DNA of 64,000 bases from Verrucomicrobiia bacterium. GTDB taxonomy: Bacteria > Verrucomicrobiota > Verrucomicrobiia > Opitutales > Cerasicoccaceae. Made by a program: the position numbers and the translations under genes. The DNA lies in NCBI GenBank assembly GCA_030432235.1, contig JAUIHT010000001.1:1650872-1714871 (forward strand), given 5' to 3'. Shown here one piece after another: positions 52,784 through 60,506 of the stretch. Each line of letters begins with the position of its first letter. The first letter of the stretch is position 1. Below the pieces are notes generated by a model. That model was not told the DNA's origin. It was given only the letters and a program-made list of their open reading frames with translations, and made no database searches.

Positions 52784-53373
52784 GCACGTCGGCTAAAGTG
52801 GCCGTCCTTTTTGCGCGCCGTGATTCGATATACAAGACGTTACCGGAGTGTGATGTCTGGGACGCAGACCGGGACGCGCTCAACTGGCACGGCGGCTGTC
52901 CCGTAGTGGCCCATCCTCCGTGCCGTGCGTGGGGGCGGCTTCGACACTTTGCGCGGCCAATAGAGGGAGAGCGCGAGCTGGCTTTGTGGGCCGTAAAGAT
53001 GGTGCAGCGATGGGGTGGCGTACTCGAACATCCAGCAGCATCATTGCTTTGGCCGGAAGCGGGACTACCAAAGCCAGGTGAACGTGATGGCTTTGGGGGG
53101 TGGGCAATGGGCGCGCCGCAATGGTGGTGGGGACATCGAGCCGAAAAGCCGACACTGCTCTACATCGTTGGTTGTGAGCCTCGCGATATTCCCTCGATAC
53201 CATTCAAAATCGGTGAGCCGTCGCACGTTATTCAGTCAAGAAAACGCGGCGGCCATCGCCCACACGTTTCCAAAGCCGAGCGGGAGCACACGCCGCTCGC
53301 ATTTGCGCGATGGCTTATTGAGTTAGCCGCTCTGACATCCGTAGTCACTTCAACCGGATCAAAAATGACATGA
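52780..53373 (+). CDS. phage protein of unknown function (HPPC motif)
   Basis: 197 residues from GTG 52780 (overlap with previous stop); reading on from 52753 adds 9 residues and is less likely. Contains VVAHPPCRAWGRLRHF and GGVLEHPAASLLWPEAGLP, a pattern seen in uncharacterised phage proteins; HPPC resembles the PPC of cytosine-5 methyltransferases but no AdoMet motif follows. YIVGCEPRDIPSIPFK ends the core. Cannot assign an activity. Confidence 0.65.
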   Translation: MSTSAKVAVLFARRDSIYKTLPECDVWDADRDALNWHGGCPVVAHPPCRAWGRLRHFARPIEGERELALWAVKMVQRWGGVLEHPAASLLWPEAGLPKPGERDGFGGWAMGAPQWWWGHRAEKPTLLYIVGCEPRDIPSIPFKIGEPSHVIQSRKRGGHRPHVSKAEREHTPLAFARWLIELAALTSVVTSTGSKMT

Positions 53374-55118
53374 AGCCCGGCGAGTTCATACCCGGCCCGC
53401 GTGGCACGCTCATTCGCAATTATGAGCGTTATCCCGCGCCCGTCCGCCCGGAGTTTGACCGGGTGGCGGCATCCGGTACGAACCCGGTTTTCCAGGCCGC
53501 GCTTGAGTGGGAAAAGAAGGAATGGCGCATTCGTGAAAACGCATATTTGAAGGCCCTGAACGATACCGGATTGACGGCCAAGGTTGGGGATTACCTGAAA
53601 CGGAAGAAAGCCGAGTCTCAAATGCTATGCCTCTCGGACGCCATAGCAGAGCGTATGGAGCGTTTGGGGCTCGGCGGCTTCCGTTCCCCGGACCTTGATC
53701 CAGTATGGGTCTACGGTGCGTTTTCCGGTGAAACCTACGAATTGCCCAACTATCGCCGGAACAAGTTCGTTCCCGCTATCTGCCATGAGAAGCGGGCGAA
53801 TATGGTCAATGAGTTGGAATACTTCATTCGCATGAATCCGGGCCGCTGCCGAATGCTCGTTTTCAATGGCCGTTGGAATAAGCAGTTGAAGGCCGTCGAG
53901 AAAAGCCGCTGCACGTCGTTACAGGTTGCCGAGTCGTGGCAATGGCAAAATTTCCTCATCAACAAATGGAACAAATCACATGCCGCTCGAAAGTTCGGCG
54001 CTTACATCGTTTTTAGGTCCAATGAACTCGGAAGCCCACTCAAAAAAGAAGCTGACAAGACCCGCGACGCCAAGACAGGCAAATTTAAACGTGCCTACAT
54101 CCGGGACGCCAACGGGGACAGAGTGCGAAATCTGGACAGTGAAGGGCGGCAGACTTACCACCCGCACACGCACGCGGTGTTGCATCTGTCTGGATGGGTA
54201 GACCTTAAAGCCTTGGTCAAGGAACTGCAAAAGCACTTCTACCACGTGAAGCCCGACCACGGCGTCATTAACGACGCCCGCGAGGCCTGCAAGTACATGA
54301 TGAAATGCGATGAAATCATGGAGCTTCGCGACATGGACTTTATCCGCATTTTTCGACGCCTGAACAAGCGGCGTACCGTTGCCAGCTATGGCGCACTGAG
54401 AAAGCAGGTCCTCAAGCATAAGGCCGAATGTGAGAAGCTTCGACGGATGCCGAATGAAACCGGCGAACAGCTAGAGCTTGCCCCGGTAAAGAACCACAAT
54501 CAAAAGCCCCTGGGCTTTAAAGACGATGGCGTGAAGCCCCCGTCCCTCGGCAAGCAGCTAGACCCCGTCATGGTGGCCCGCTGTGCGCCCTCTGCGCGCT
54601 TCACGCCCATAGCGGAGCCCTGCTTTGTGTTCCGGGGTGCCGTATCCCCCGAAAAGGCCGCAGAGAACAAGCACGTTCAATTTGCGATGAAGGAAACAGC
54701 CGACCTTTGGCGGGCGGGCATTGACCAATGGTTTGAGCAACACCGTTGCGACCCGGTACACTGGGCAACGGAAGTTGCACCGCTCCTGCAGGAAGACTTT
54801 TCAGATACGGAAACAGATTCGATTCTCTTTACCGATGCGGAAACAATCGGGCGCGCTCCACGCCGCGCGGTTTCTGCTCACACTACCCCCGTAACTTTCG
54901 CGGAAAAGTCCAGAGCAACGCCTTCCGGGGCCTCTCCTCTTTTGGGGGACGGCGCGAAGCCGCCGCCCGATGGCGAAACGATAGCCAGTGAGTCACCTTT
55001 CGGCACTCAGAAACGGAAAAACCCCGTCGCTTACGCAACCGGGGCCTCTCCTCTTTTGGGAGCGCCATTAACCAACGATAATAACTACGAGTCAATAGAA
55101 AAGCTATGCCTAACGTAA
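53370..55118 (+). CDS. HUH-endonuclease replication initiator (rolling-circle Rep)
   Basis: 582 residues. HUH motif HPHTHAVLHL (His264, His266, His268) and the Tyr motif ACKYMMKCDE with Tyr309 and Lys312 match rolling-circle Rep proteins, about 40 residues apart. The N-terminal 260 residues carry the fold's other strand (FGAYIVFRS). PM2 also replicates by a Rep of this kind. The C-terminal 130 residues are low complexity with a 22-base repeat (54925-54946, 55039-55060) that encodes a repeated GASPLLG and are probably disordered. ATGA overlap upstream and 13-base overlap with ssb. Confidence 0.88.
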   Translation: MKPGEFIPGPRGTLIRNYERYPAPVRPEFDRVAASGTNPVFQAALEWEKKEWRIRENAYLKALNDTGLTAKVGDYLKRKKAESQMLCLSDAIAERMERLGLGGFRSPDLDPVWVYGAFSGETYELPNYRRNKFVPAICHEKRANMVNELEYFIRMNPGRCRMLVFNGRWNKQLKAVEKSRCTSLQVAESWQWQNFLINKWNKSHAARKFGAYIVFRSNELGSPLKKEADKTRDAKTGKFKRAYIRDANGDRVRNLDSEGRQTYHPHTHAVLHLSGWVDLKALVKELQKHFYHVKPDHGVINDAREACKYMMKCDEIMELRDMDFIRIFRRLNKRRTVASYGALRKQVLKHKAECEKLRRMPNETGEQLELAPVKNHNQKPLGFKDDGVKPPSLGKQLDPVMVARCAPSARFTPIAEPCFVFRGAVSPEKAAENKHVQFAMKETADLWRAGIDQWFEQHRCDPVHWATEVAPLLQEDFSDTETDSILFTDAETIGRAPRRAVSAHTTPVTFAEKSRATPSGASPLLGDGAKPPPDGETIASESPFGTQKRKNPVAYATGASPLLGAPLTNDNNYESIEKLCLT

Positions 55119-55522
55119 ATAAATGCATATTCATAGGCAATCTAACCGCATCCCCTGAGCTTAAAACGGTAGTAGCAACATCCGTATGTAAGTTTTCACT
55201 AGCCGTCAATCGGAAGTGGAAAAACAGCGAAGGCAAACCCGTTGAAGAGACTATGTTCATAGACGTGAACGCATGGGGAAAAGTTGCTGAGATTATCCAC
55301 AAGCACACCGACAAAGGCGATTGCCTGTACGTGGAAGGCTATCTCCGTCTTGAACAGTGGGAAGCCACCAACGGCGAAAAGCAGCGCAAGCACTCCCTCA
55401 CGCTGGAGAATTTCCAGTTCGTGAGCACTAGCACGAAGCCAAAGACGGAAGGGAAGCAAACCGACAAACCGGCCAGTGAGCCGCCCCCTTCCGATGACGA
55501 CGAACCAGACGAACCATTCTAA
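55106..55522 (+). CDS. ssb: single-stranded DNA-binding protein
   Basis: 138 residues. OB-fold SSB: NKCIFIGNLTASPELK, FSLAVNRKWKNSEG, FIDVNAWGKVAEII, LYVEGYLRLEQWEA. The acidic C-terminal tip DDDEPDEPF keeps the terminal Phe that binds partner proteins. Overlaps the Rep stop by 13 bases. Together they make a plausible rolling-circle replication pair. Confidence 0.95.
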   Translation: MPNVNKCIFIGNLTASPELKTVVATSVCKFSLAVNRKWKNSEGKPVEETMFIDVNAWGKVAEIIHKHTDKGDCLYVEGYLRLEQWEATNGEKQRKHSLTLENFQFVSTSTKPKTEGKQTDKPASEPPPSDDDEPDEPF

Positions 55523-55724
55523 TTACGTACGCATCACGGATGCCGCCGCCGAACTCGGCGTTGACCGTCGCACCCTGGCAACCCGTTGCCAGGAATGCGG
55601 CGTTAAAATCTTCATCTTTGGCCGGAAATCCCGGCGCATTCTCAACACCGACCTAAAACGCTTCAAACAAGAAGGAATCACCCTCTATGGAGACCGACAG
55701 CCCGCAATCAACAAGTGCAGATAG
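55494..55724 (+). CDS. MerR/excisionase-type HTH protein
   Basis: 76 residues from the ATG at 55494 (another at 55476 adds six). VRITDAAAELGVDRRTLATR is a helix-turn-helix of the HTH_17/excisionase family; the C-terminus is basic. The position inside the operon, next to ssb, fits an excisionase or regulator. Overlaps the ssb stop. Confidence 0.72.
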   Translation: MTTNQTNHSNYVRITDAAAELGVDRRTLATRCQECGVKIFIFGRKSRRILNTDLKRFKQEGITLYGDRQPAINKCR

Positions 55725-56502
55725 CCTTGTTTCCGATGCCCTCAAAGAGCATCCAAAAGTAAACACCCACGCTGTGCAGGCAGCGAACCGGCCCGTGCCA
55801 CAACCACCCACTCAGGAGCCGCCGAAACCATCCGGCCAGGAACCCGCCAAAGACAAATCCGGGGCGATATTCGACCCCAAAAAGCACTACGCCGACCAAT
55901 TCGGGCGGCCACAGTGGACCAAGGGCGGTTACTTTAAGAAAAAATCGGCCATGAGAATGCTTAAAGAGAAATCGGAAAGCATTCTGAACCCGGAAAGAGC
56001 GGCCCGCCGTGAAGCAATGCAGAGCGGAAAGCTTCCCGAGCGCGAAAACCTTCCGCCCCCTTCAAATGGAGGCCCGGAGCCCGCGCCACAAAGCTTCATA
56101 CCTTCCGGCCCGGAAAAAACGGACATTCCGCCACAACCGGACAAGCGAGCATTGGCGCATTCCGCCGCCGACGTTGTGGTCTCCACGATATTCACCTTCG
56201 CAATCAGTCGATACGGCGTGAAGGCAAAGCCCCTGAAGCAGCATGAGGACGCCATGCAAGGGGCGTGGCGTCGCTACTTCGAGGAGCGGGAGATCACCAA
56301 TATCCCACCTTGGGCGGAATGCGCCATCGCAACCCTGTCTTACGGCCAGTTCGTACATACCATGAGCGAAGCGGCCCAACAGGAAGCCATGGGCATCCGT
56401 GGCCGTATAATCGACTGGATAGCCAAGGCGAAGGCCCGCGCCATGAAACGCAAACTTGCACGTCCAGCGAAAGCCAAGGAGGCCCCCGGAAATGCCTCAT
56501 AG
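55687..56502 (+). CDS. proline-rich hypothetical protein preceding the packaging ATPase
   Basis: 271 residues. The N-terminal 150 are rich in Pro, Lys and Glu (probably disordered, with PPTQEPPKPSGQEPAKDKSG); the C-terminal 110 are helical (QHEDAMQGAWRRYFEEREI, ATLSYGQFVHTMSEAAQQ). Not recognised. The position immediately before the ATPase is where internal-membrane viruses encode morphogenesis or DNA-packaging proteins. Start overlaps the previous gene's end. Confidence 0.6.
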   Translation: METDSPQSTSADSLVSDALKEHPKVNTHAVQAANRPVPQPPTQEPPKPSGQEPAKDKSGAIFDPKKHYADQFGRPQWTKGGYFKKKSAMRMLKEKSESILNPERAARREAMQSGKLPERENLPPPSNGGPEPAPQSFIPSGPEKTDIPPQPDKRALAHSAADVVVSTIFTFAISRYGVKAKPLKQHEDAMQGAWRRYFEEREITNIPPWAECAIATLSYGQFVHTMSEAAQQEAMGIRGRIIDWIAKAKARAMKRKLARPAKAKEAPGNAS

Positions 56503-56998
56503 CTTCATCGACGGGACCAGCATGAGCGGCAAGAGCACACTCGCTAAGAGCCTTGCCGCTTCATACATGACGGCGGGGCGCGGCGTCCTCGTGCTCGACC
56601 CCATGAATGACCCCGAATGGCAGTGCTCGCGAAAGTTTACCGACATGGCTTCATTTTTGGAAATAGCCAGGCAGGCAACGGGCTGTGCGCTCTTTGTGGA
56701 TGAAGCGGGAGACACCATCGGTATGCATCCGCCACCAGAGGTCAAATGGCTGGCCACGCAAGCACGTCACTGGGGGCACAAGGTCTACTTTATATCACAA
56801 AGGCCCGTATTGGTAAACCCCACCATACGCGGACAGTGCATAGAACTGTTCCTGTTTAACTCATGGAAAGAAGACGGCGAATCATGGGCAAAAATAATGA
56901 ACGAGCCATTGTTAGGTGAGGCTTACAAATTACCGCAATACAACTTTATGCATAAGCGAAAATTCAAACCAGCAGATATAAAAACACTAAGCAAATAA
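56492..56998 (+). CDS. genome-packaging ATPase (FtsK-HerA/A32-like)
   Basis: 168 residues from the ATG at 56492, supported by an AAGGAGG Shine-Dalgarno. Walker A GTSMSGKST (residues 8-16), Walker B ALFVDEAGD with Asp70-Glu71, sensor-like ISQRP (101-105), and RHWG. Compact single-domain form as in PM2 P9 and PRD1 P9, much shorter than terminase large subunits and without a nuclease domain. Filamentous phage Zot proteins share some of these motifs, but no inovirus coat proteins are present. Overlaps the preceding gene by 11 bases. Confidence 0.85.
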   Translation: MPHSFIDGTSMSGKSTLAKSLAASYMTAGRGVLVLDPMNDPEWQCSRKFTDMASFLEIARQATGCALFVDEAGDTIGMHPPPEVKWLATQARHWGHKVYFISQRPVLVNPTIRGQCIELFLFNSWKEDGESWAKIMNEPLLGEAYKLPQYNFMHKRKFKPADIKTLSK

Positions 56999-57003
56999 CA
57001 ACC

Positions 57004-57282
57004 ATGGACAATGACGATAAAACGAATAACGAAACGCCAGTGGGAAGCGGCAAGGAGGAGGGGGTTGACAGCAACCCTAAGCCTGCCAATAGAGGGCCGT
57101 TACCGGATGTATCCCCTAAGCGGGAAGATGGAAGTCCTGAACCCGGAAACAGGGAAGTGGGAGCCGTGCGAAAAAACGATGCACCAAAGCAACCACGTCC
57201 ATCTGAGGATAAATACATCGCCCGTAAAGCAGCCGGTGGAATCCTTGTGATTCTCGGTTTCGCGCTCTTAGTGCTCAGATAG
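57004..57282 (+). CDS. hydrophilic protein with C-terminal membrane anchor (overlaps another frame)
   Basis: 92 residues. About 70 residues rich in Asp, Lys, Pro and Gly, then one transmembrane segment AAGGILVILGFALLVLR. The anchor matches the C-terminal-anchored proteins further on. Its third-codon-position GC looks near 50%, below the other structural genes, so it may not be the only frame used; 57011-57250 is a rival. Stop lies at the start of the 9-base tandem repeat. Confidence 0.55.
   Translation: MDNDDKTNNETPVGSGKEEGVDSNPKPANRGPLPDVSPKREDGSPEPGNREVGAVRKNDAPKQPRPSEDKYIARKAAGGILVILGFALLVLR
57011..57250 (+). CDS. alternative small protein in +1 frame
   Basis: 79 residues: MTIKRITKRQWEAARRR then TATLSLPIEGRYRMYPL and MEVLNPETGKWEP. 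The Thr/Leu/Tyr/Trp-rich strand pattern looks like a folded beta-rich protein, and third-position GC is higher (about 65%) than in the overlapping frame. Both frames may be translated. Start codon has no strong Shine-Dalgarno. Low confidence. Confidence 0.42.
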   Translation: MTIKRITKRQWEAARRRGLTATLSLPIEGRYRMYPLSGKMEVLNPETGKWEPCEKTMHQSNHVHLRINTSPVKQPVESL

Positions 57283-57322
57283 GCAAGATAGGCAAGATAG
57301 ACATTATAGGCAAGATAGGCAA
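57277..57322. repeat. 9-base tandem repeat (AGATAGGCA)
   Basis: Three copies from 57277 (the third broken by ACATT) and a further pair at 57306-57321. Directly before the terminator and after the stop of 57004-57282. Could be iterons or transcript structure. Confidence 0.6.
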
Positions 57323-57354
57323 AACGCTCCGCTTTATCGGCGGGGCGTTTTTTA
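57323..57354 (+). terminator. Rho-independent terminator between early and structural regions
   Basis: AACGCTCCGC and GCGGGGCGTT pair (one G-T) around TTTATCG, followed by TTTTTT ATT. Strong hairpin with T-run. Separates the replication/ATPase block from the capsid gene block. Confidence 0.9.
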
Positions 57355-57398
57355 TTAGGCGGCGTTGAACTCCTTCACACCAACCCAACGCACCTAAA

Positions 57399-57515
57399 AT
57401 GAACTCACTCAAAAAGGCCTTCGTGGCCGCTCTCCCGGTAGCCCTCGGCGTAGCCCTCGGCTCCCTCATCACCGCATCCCGTCCGTATCAGAATCTTGAA
57501 CGGGCCGTTCGCTAA
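57399..57515 (+). CDS. 38-residue membrane protein
   Basis: ATG at 57399 and stop TAA at 57513-57515, upstream of the capsid gene. MNSLKKAFVAALPVALGVALG begins with a short basic stretch and one hydrophobic helix, then a polar tail with Arg. A candidate internal-membrane structural protein of the small type found in PM2 (such as P6 or P10). Too short to be certain. Confidence 0.6.
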   Translation: MNSLKKAFVAALPVALGVALGSLITASRPYQNLERAVR

Positions 57516-57548
57516 CCCGGCCACACGCCACAAAGGAAAGAATACGAA

Positions 57549-58385
57549 ATGGTACTCCCTCCGCAACGTGTAGCCTCTGCCAGCTTCGAGAATGTGAACG
57601 CTGGCAAAAAGGCGACCCTTACCATCCCGCGTGACGGGCGACGCATCCGTAAGATTTTCCTTCAAGCGGATGAAAACGGCGGCGGCGGTTTGGCCGCAGT
57701 CGCTGACAAGCTCGCTCTCGTTATTGGCACTCGCACCGTCCGCGAATACACGCCCGCACAGTTTGCCGATATCGTCGACCTGAACGGCACCAAGGCCGTA
57801 GGCGAAAGTGTCGAGGCCTCGACTCTCGTGCAGATTCCTTTCTGCGAGGAGTGGCGACGCACCGCCGCCGAGGAAGACATTCTCGGTCTTGGCACCGGCA
57901 ACCTGAACGGAGATTTGCAACTGCAAGTCTTCATCAAGAGCGGCATCACCGACATCGTCCTGAATGCCTGGGAAGAAATCGACTACCCGACTGACGCGAA
58001 CGGCAACCCCAAGGGCGCGGGTGAAATCCTGCAATTCCAGAGCGTCACCATTCCGCACAGCGCCGCAGGCATCCACCGCTATCAGACGATGCCTCGCTTC
58101 GAGAAGCTGCATCGCCTGCATATCTTCTCGGACAAGGTGTCTCACGTCAAAATCACGGCGGGCAACATCGTGCTCCATGATATGAGTCTGGAAGTGAATA
58201 ACGACCAGCTCAAGCGGTACGGCTTCAATCCGGCCACGGGCGTTTATCACGTCGTCTTCGATGTGCATCAGCGCTTGGTTGAGCATATCCAGATGCGCGG
58301 CCTCGCCTCCTTCATCATCGAACTCACCGGCGACGCCGGAGTCTCCGACTACGACATCGTAGCCGAGTTCCGCGAAGCCATCTAA
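57549..58385 (+). CDS. major capsid protein, double jelly-roll, PM2 P2-like
   Basis: 278 residues; PM2 P2 is 269. The pattern FENVNAGKKATLTIPRDGRR with IRKIFLQA and LVIGTRTVREY resembles the P2 N-terminal domain (AG, P-G, then repeated beta strands), and the C-terminal part (LHRLHIFSDKVSHVKITA, YHVVFDVHQRL, SFIIELTGDA, YDIVAEF) matches the P2 second jelly roll in order and spacing. Beta-rich throughout, no signal. It follows the terminator, as a late-promoter gene would. A search was not run, but the architecture is convincing. Confidence 0.85.
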   Translation: MVLPPQRVASASFENVNAGKKATLTIPRDGRRIRKIFLQADENGGGGLAAVADKLALVIGTRTVREYTPAQFADIVDLNGTKAVGESVEASTLVQIPFCEEWRRTAAEEDILGLGTGNLNGDLQLQVFIKSGITDIVLNAWEEIDYPTDANGNPKGAGEILQFQSVTIPHSAAGIHRYQTMPRFEKLHRLHIFSDKVSHVKITAGNIVLHDMSLEVNNDQLKRYGFNPATGVYHVVFDVHQRLVEHIQMRGLASFIIELTGDAGVSDYDIVAEFREAI

Positions 58386-58399
58386 GGAAAGGCGCTCCA

Positions 58400-58699
58400 A
58401 TGTCATTCGGTCTCGAATACGCCCACGTGGACAATCAGGACTTGGCGCAAGCCAACGGTGGCCCGCTGAGCCTCAGCGACTTCATCGGCAACTTGCCCGA
58501 CCTGGCTAACGCAGCCGGGAATATTATCGGGGCCATCAATGGGACCGGAAATCAAACCATTCCCAACGGAGCCCCCGCCGCGACCGTTCAGACCGGCCCC
58601 GTAGCCACCGCGCAAAACGCAATCAATCAGGTTCCCCCGTGGGCTTGGATTGCGGGCGCGGGGGTGCTCGGTGTCGCCACCATCATCGCCCTGAAATGA
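58400..58699 (+). CDS. small membrane protein with C-terminal anchor
   Basis: 99 residues: acidic/polar N-terminus, a Gly/Ala/Pro-rich middle and a C-terminal transmembrane helix (WAWIAGAGVLGVATIIALK). Lies 14 bp after the capsid gene. Resembles the internal-membrane proteins of PM2 and PRD1 by position and topology. Function unknown. Confidence 0.7.
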   Translation: MSFGLEYAHVDNQDLAQANGGPLSLSDFIGNLPDLANAAGNIIGAINGTGNQTIPNGAPAATVQTGPVATAQNAINQVPPWAWIAGAGVLGVATIIALK

Positions 58700-58702
58700 C
58701 CC

Positions 58703-59047
58703 ATGGCACTCGGATTTACAGCGGCGCTGGGGCTTGCAAACCAAGTATTCGGTGGTGGCGGAGGCGATAAGGCAAAGCCTGTATCATCTTCCGCGCAAGG
58801 CGGGACCATCTCGGGCGGGAATACCAGCAAGGGCAGTACTGGAAAAGTCCGAGTAACCATCAACGGCAACAATAACGGGGTGAGTGGACTAACGTCTTCT
58901 CCCGTGGTGGCGAACGGCCCACCCATTCCCGCGCTGGGGCCAACCTACACAAACACCGCCAACAACGGGCCCAGCCTTGAAAAAATAGCACTCTATGGAG
59001 GCGCGTTCATCCTCGGGCTTGCAGCCCTCAAAATGCTTCGTAAATAG
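58703..59047 (+). CDS. small Gly/Ser-rich membrane protein with C-terminal anchor
   Basis: 114 residues: Gly-rich start (QVFGGGGGDKAK), Thr/Asn/Gly-rich middle (VRVTINGNNNGVSGL) and a C-terminal hydrophobic helix (LYGGAFILGLAALKMLRK). Same topology as the previous gene. Probable virion membrane protein. Confidence 0.7.
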   Translation: MALGFTAALGLANQVFGGGGGDKAKPVSSSAQGGTISGGNTSKGSTGKVRVTINGNNNGVSGLTSSPVVANGPPIPALGPTYTNTANNGPSLEKIALYGGAFILGLAALKMLRK

Positions 59048-59049
59048 TC

Positions 59050-59898
59050 ATGGGCGGATTTCTAAGTAGTTTATTCGGCGGCGGGGACGACAATAGCTCG
59101 ACCTCTACGCAGAGCCTTAGCTTAACGGACACCAGCCAGTACGCCGAGGATGGCAATATAACCGGTATCAGCGGCGGGATTAGTGGCTCGACTGGTGATA
59201 TCAGCATTGTCTCGGCAGACGCGGAGCTCGCCAAGCGAACGCAGGATATCGGCTATGATTTAGCCAAGCGCGGGACCGACCAGACTTATGCAATTGCCGT
59301 CCGTGCGCAGGACCAAGCTTTCATTGAGAAAGAGCGCAACGAAAAGCGGGCGGATAAGGCCATTGCGAACAGTCAGAAATTTGCCATCCAGTCTCAAAAG
59401 CAATCCGGGAACCTGGCTAAGGCACTGACCAAGGGCTCTAATAAACTCGCTCGCGATGTCGTCTATGAATCGACGGACCTTGCGCGGGATTACGCCAAGG
59501 AAGCAACGGACCTCAGTCTTGACGCCATTGACGAAAGTTTAGGCTTTGGCCGTGACTCCCTCGACTTCGCCGAAGCACTGGGGCAATCCGCGATTCGTGA
59601 AAGCGGATACGCCCGTGAAGACGCCTTGGACTTTGGCCGGGATTCGCTCCAAGTGTCCGCCGATACCTTTGACCGCGCGCTAGGCTTCGCGGATGACCTC
59701 ACCCGCGAACTGACCGACCGAAACGTCCAAGTGACAGAAAACGCCATCGGGCAGATTTCCCGCGATGCCGAGGACCGCCGACGCTCCGAAAGCGAAGCCC
59801 TGCTCGATTCCGTTGGCACCCTCAATCGCAACACCCTTATCGGCCTGGGCGGCGGCGCCGCCTTGATTGCCCTCATCCTTTTCAGCCGTAAAAAATGA
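59050..59898 (+). CDS. long helical protein with C-terminal membrane anchor
   Basis: 282 residues. Gly/Ser/Thr-rich start, then about 190 residues of continuous helix/coiled coil with recurring FGRDSL units (around 160 and 196) and Asp/Arg/Glu-rich heptad-like spacing, ending in an anchor (LIGLGGGAALIALILFSRKK). Tape-measure-like in looks, but in a tailless virus it could be an internal-membrane DNA-delivery tube protein, or a stabilising protein. Unrecognised. Confidence 0.65.
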   Translation: MGGFLSSLFGGGDDNSSTSTQSLSLTDTSQYAEDGNITGISGGISGSTGDISIVSADAELAKRTQDIGYDLAKRGTDQTYAIAVRAQDQAFIEKERNEKRADKAIANSQKFAIQSQKQSGNLAKALTKGSNKLARDVVYESTDLARDYAKEATDLSLDAIDESLGFGRDSLDFAEALGQSAIRESGYAREDALDFGRDSLQVSADTFDRALGFADDLTRELTDRNVQVTENAIGQISRDAEDRRRSESEALLDSVGTLNRNTLIGLGGGAALIALILFSRKK

Positions 59899-60506
59899 GC
59901 CTTAGAAACGCATATCTTGAGCCGCAGCGTGACACCATCGAAGCGGGCAAGGAAAAGAAATGGACCGTGCCGGATGCCAGTATGATTTTGGTCGTTTCGA
60001 CGCAAGGCAAGTTCATTGAAATCCAGCTCGACGGGCAAGGCTCCTTTGAAGCTTTCGGCGGATTCTCCTACACGACGGACGGAGGCGAAACCTTTACCCG
60101 CGTTCGCATCAGGAACAATAACGCCGAGGCGGTAACGGTTCATTTTTTCACCGGTAACGGCAACATCAAGAATCAGGTACTTGCGATTCTCAGTGAGTAC
60201 CGGAATGAAATTTACCAGCCCGCGCCGAATGCTGGCGACGATGGGGCAACCACAATCGGCGCTGGCGCTTCAGAGCAAATCGCCGCGGCCAAGGATGGCA
60301 TCGAGAGCGTTGTTGCCACCTGGGCAAGTGGCACCGGCGCGGTCTATTTGCGCCATACAAATAGCATCGTGAACGACAATAGCGGCGTGCCTCTGCAAAA
60401 AGGCGTACCGTTCCCGCTTCGCTTCGCTGGAGACCTTCACCTTTTCAATGCTGGCGGCGATGACGTTGTCGTTTCGCTTTCACGTTTTTTTTCCTCTAGG
60501 CCATGA
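59895..60506 (+). CDS. beta-rich structural protein, candidate vertex/penton protein
   Basis: 203 residues, ATGA overlap upstream. Beta-rich (WTVPDASMILVVSTQGKFIE, FTRVRIRNNNAEAVTVHFF) without membrane segments. Its C-terminus crosses a T8 run just before the stop (60485-60492), and the next frame continues with coding character (60448-60858). Either the first of two overlapping genes or a slip product. A vertex or penton role is inferred from its beta content and position. Confidence 0.65.
   Translation: MSLRNAYLEPQRDTIEAGKEKKWTVPDASMILVVSTQGKFIEIQLDGQGSFEAFGGFSYTTDGGETFTRVRIRNNNAEAVTVHFFTGNGNIKNQVLAILSEYRNEIYQPAPNAGDDGATTIGAGASEQIAAAKDGIESVVATWASGTGAVYLRHTNSIVNDNSGVPLQKGVPFPLRFAGDLHLFNAGGDDVVVSLSRFFSSRP

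Noticed and set aside
56492..56998. Zot/pI protein of a filamentous phage
   Set aside because: Shares P-loop and ISQRP-like features, but the element has a P2-like capsid gene, no filamentous coat genes, and the protein lacks Zot's membrane helix.
57277..57322. CRISPR array
   Set aside because: Repeat unit of 9 bases without spacers of regular length.
59050..59898. Tape-measure protein of a tailed phage
   Set aside because: No portal, terminase, tail tube or baseplate genes; it is short and membrane-anchored.
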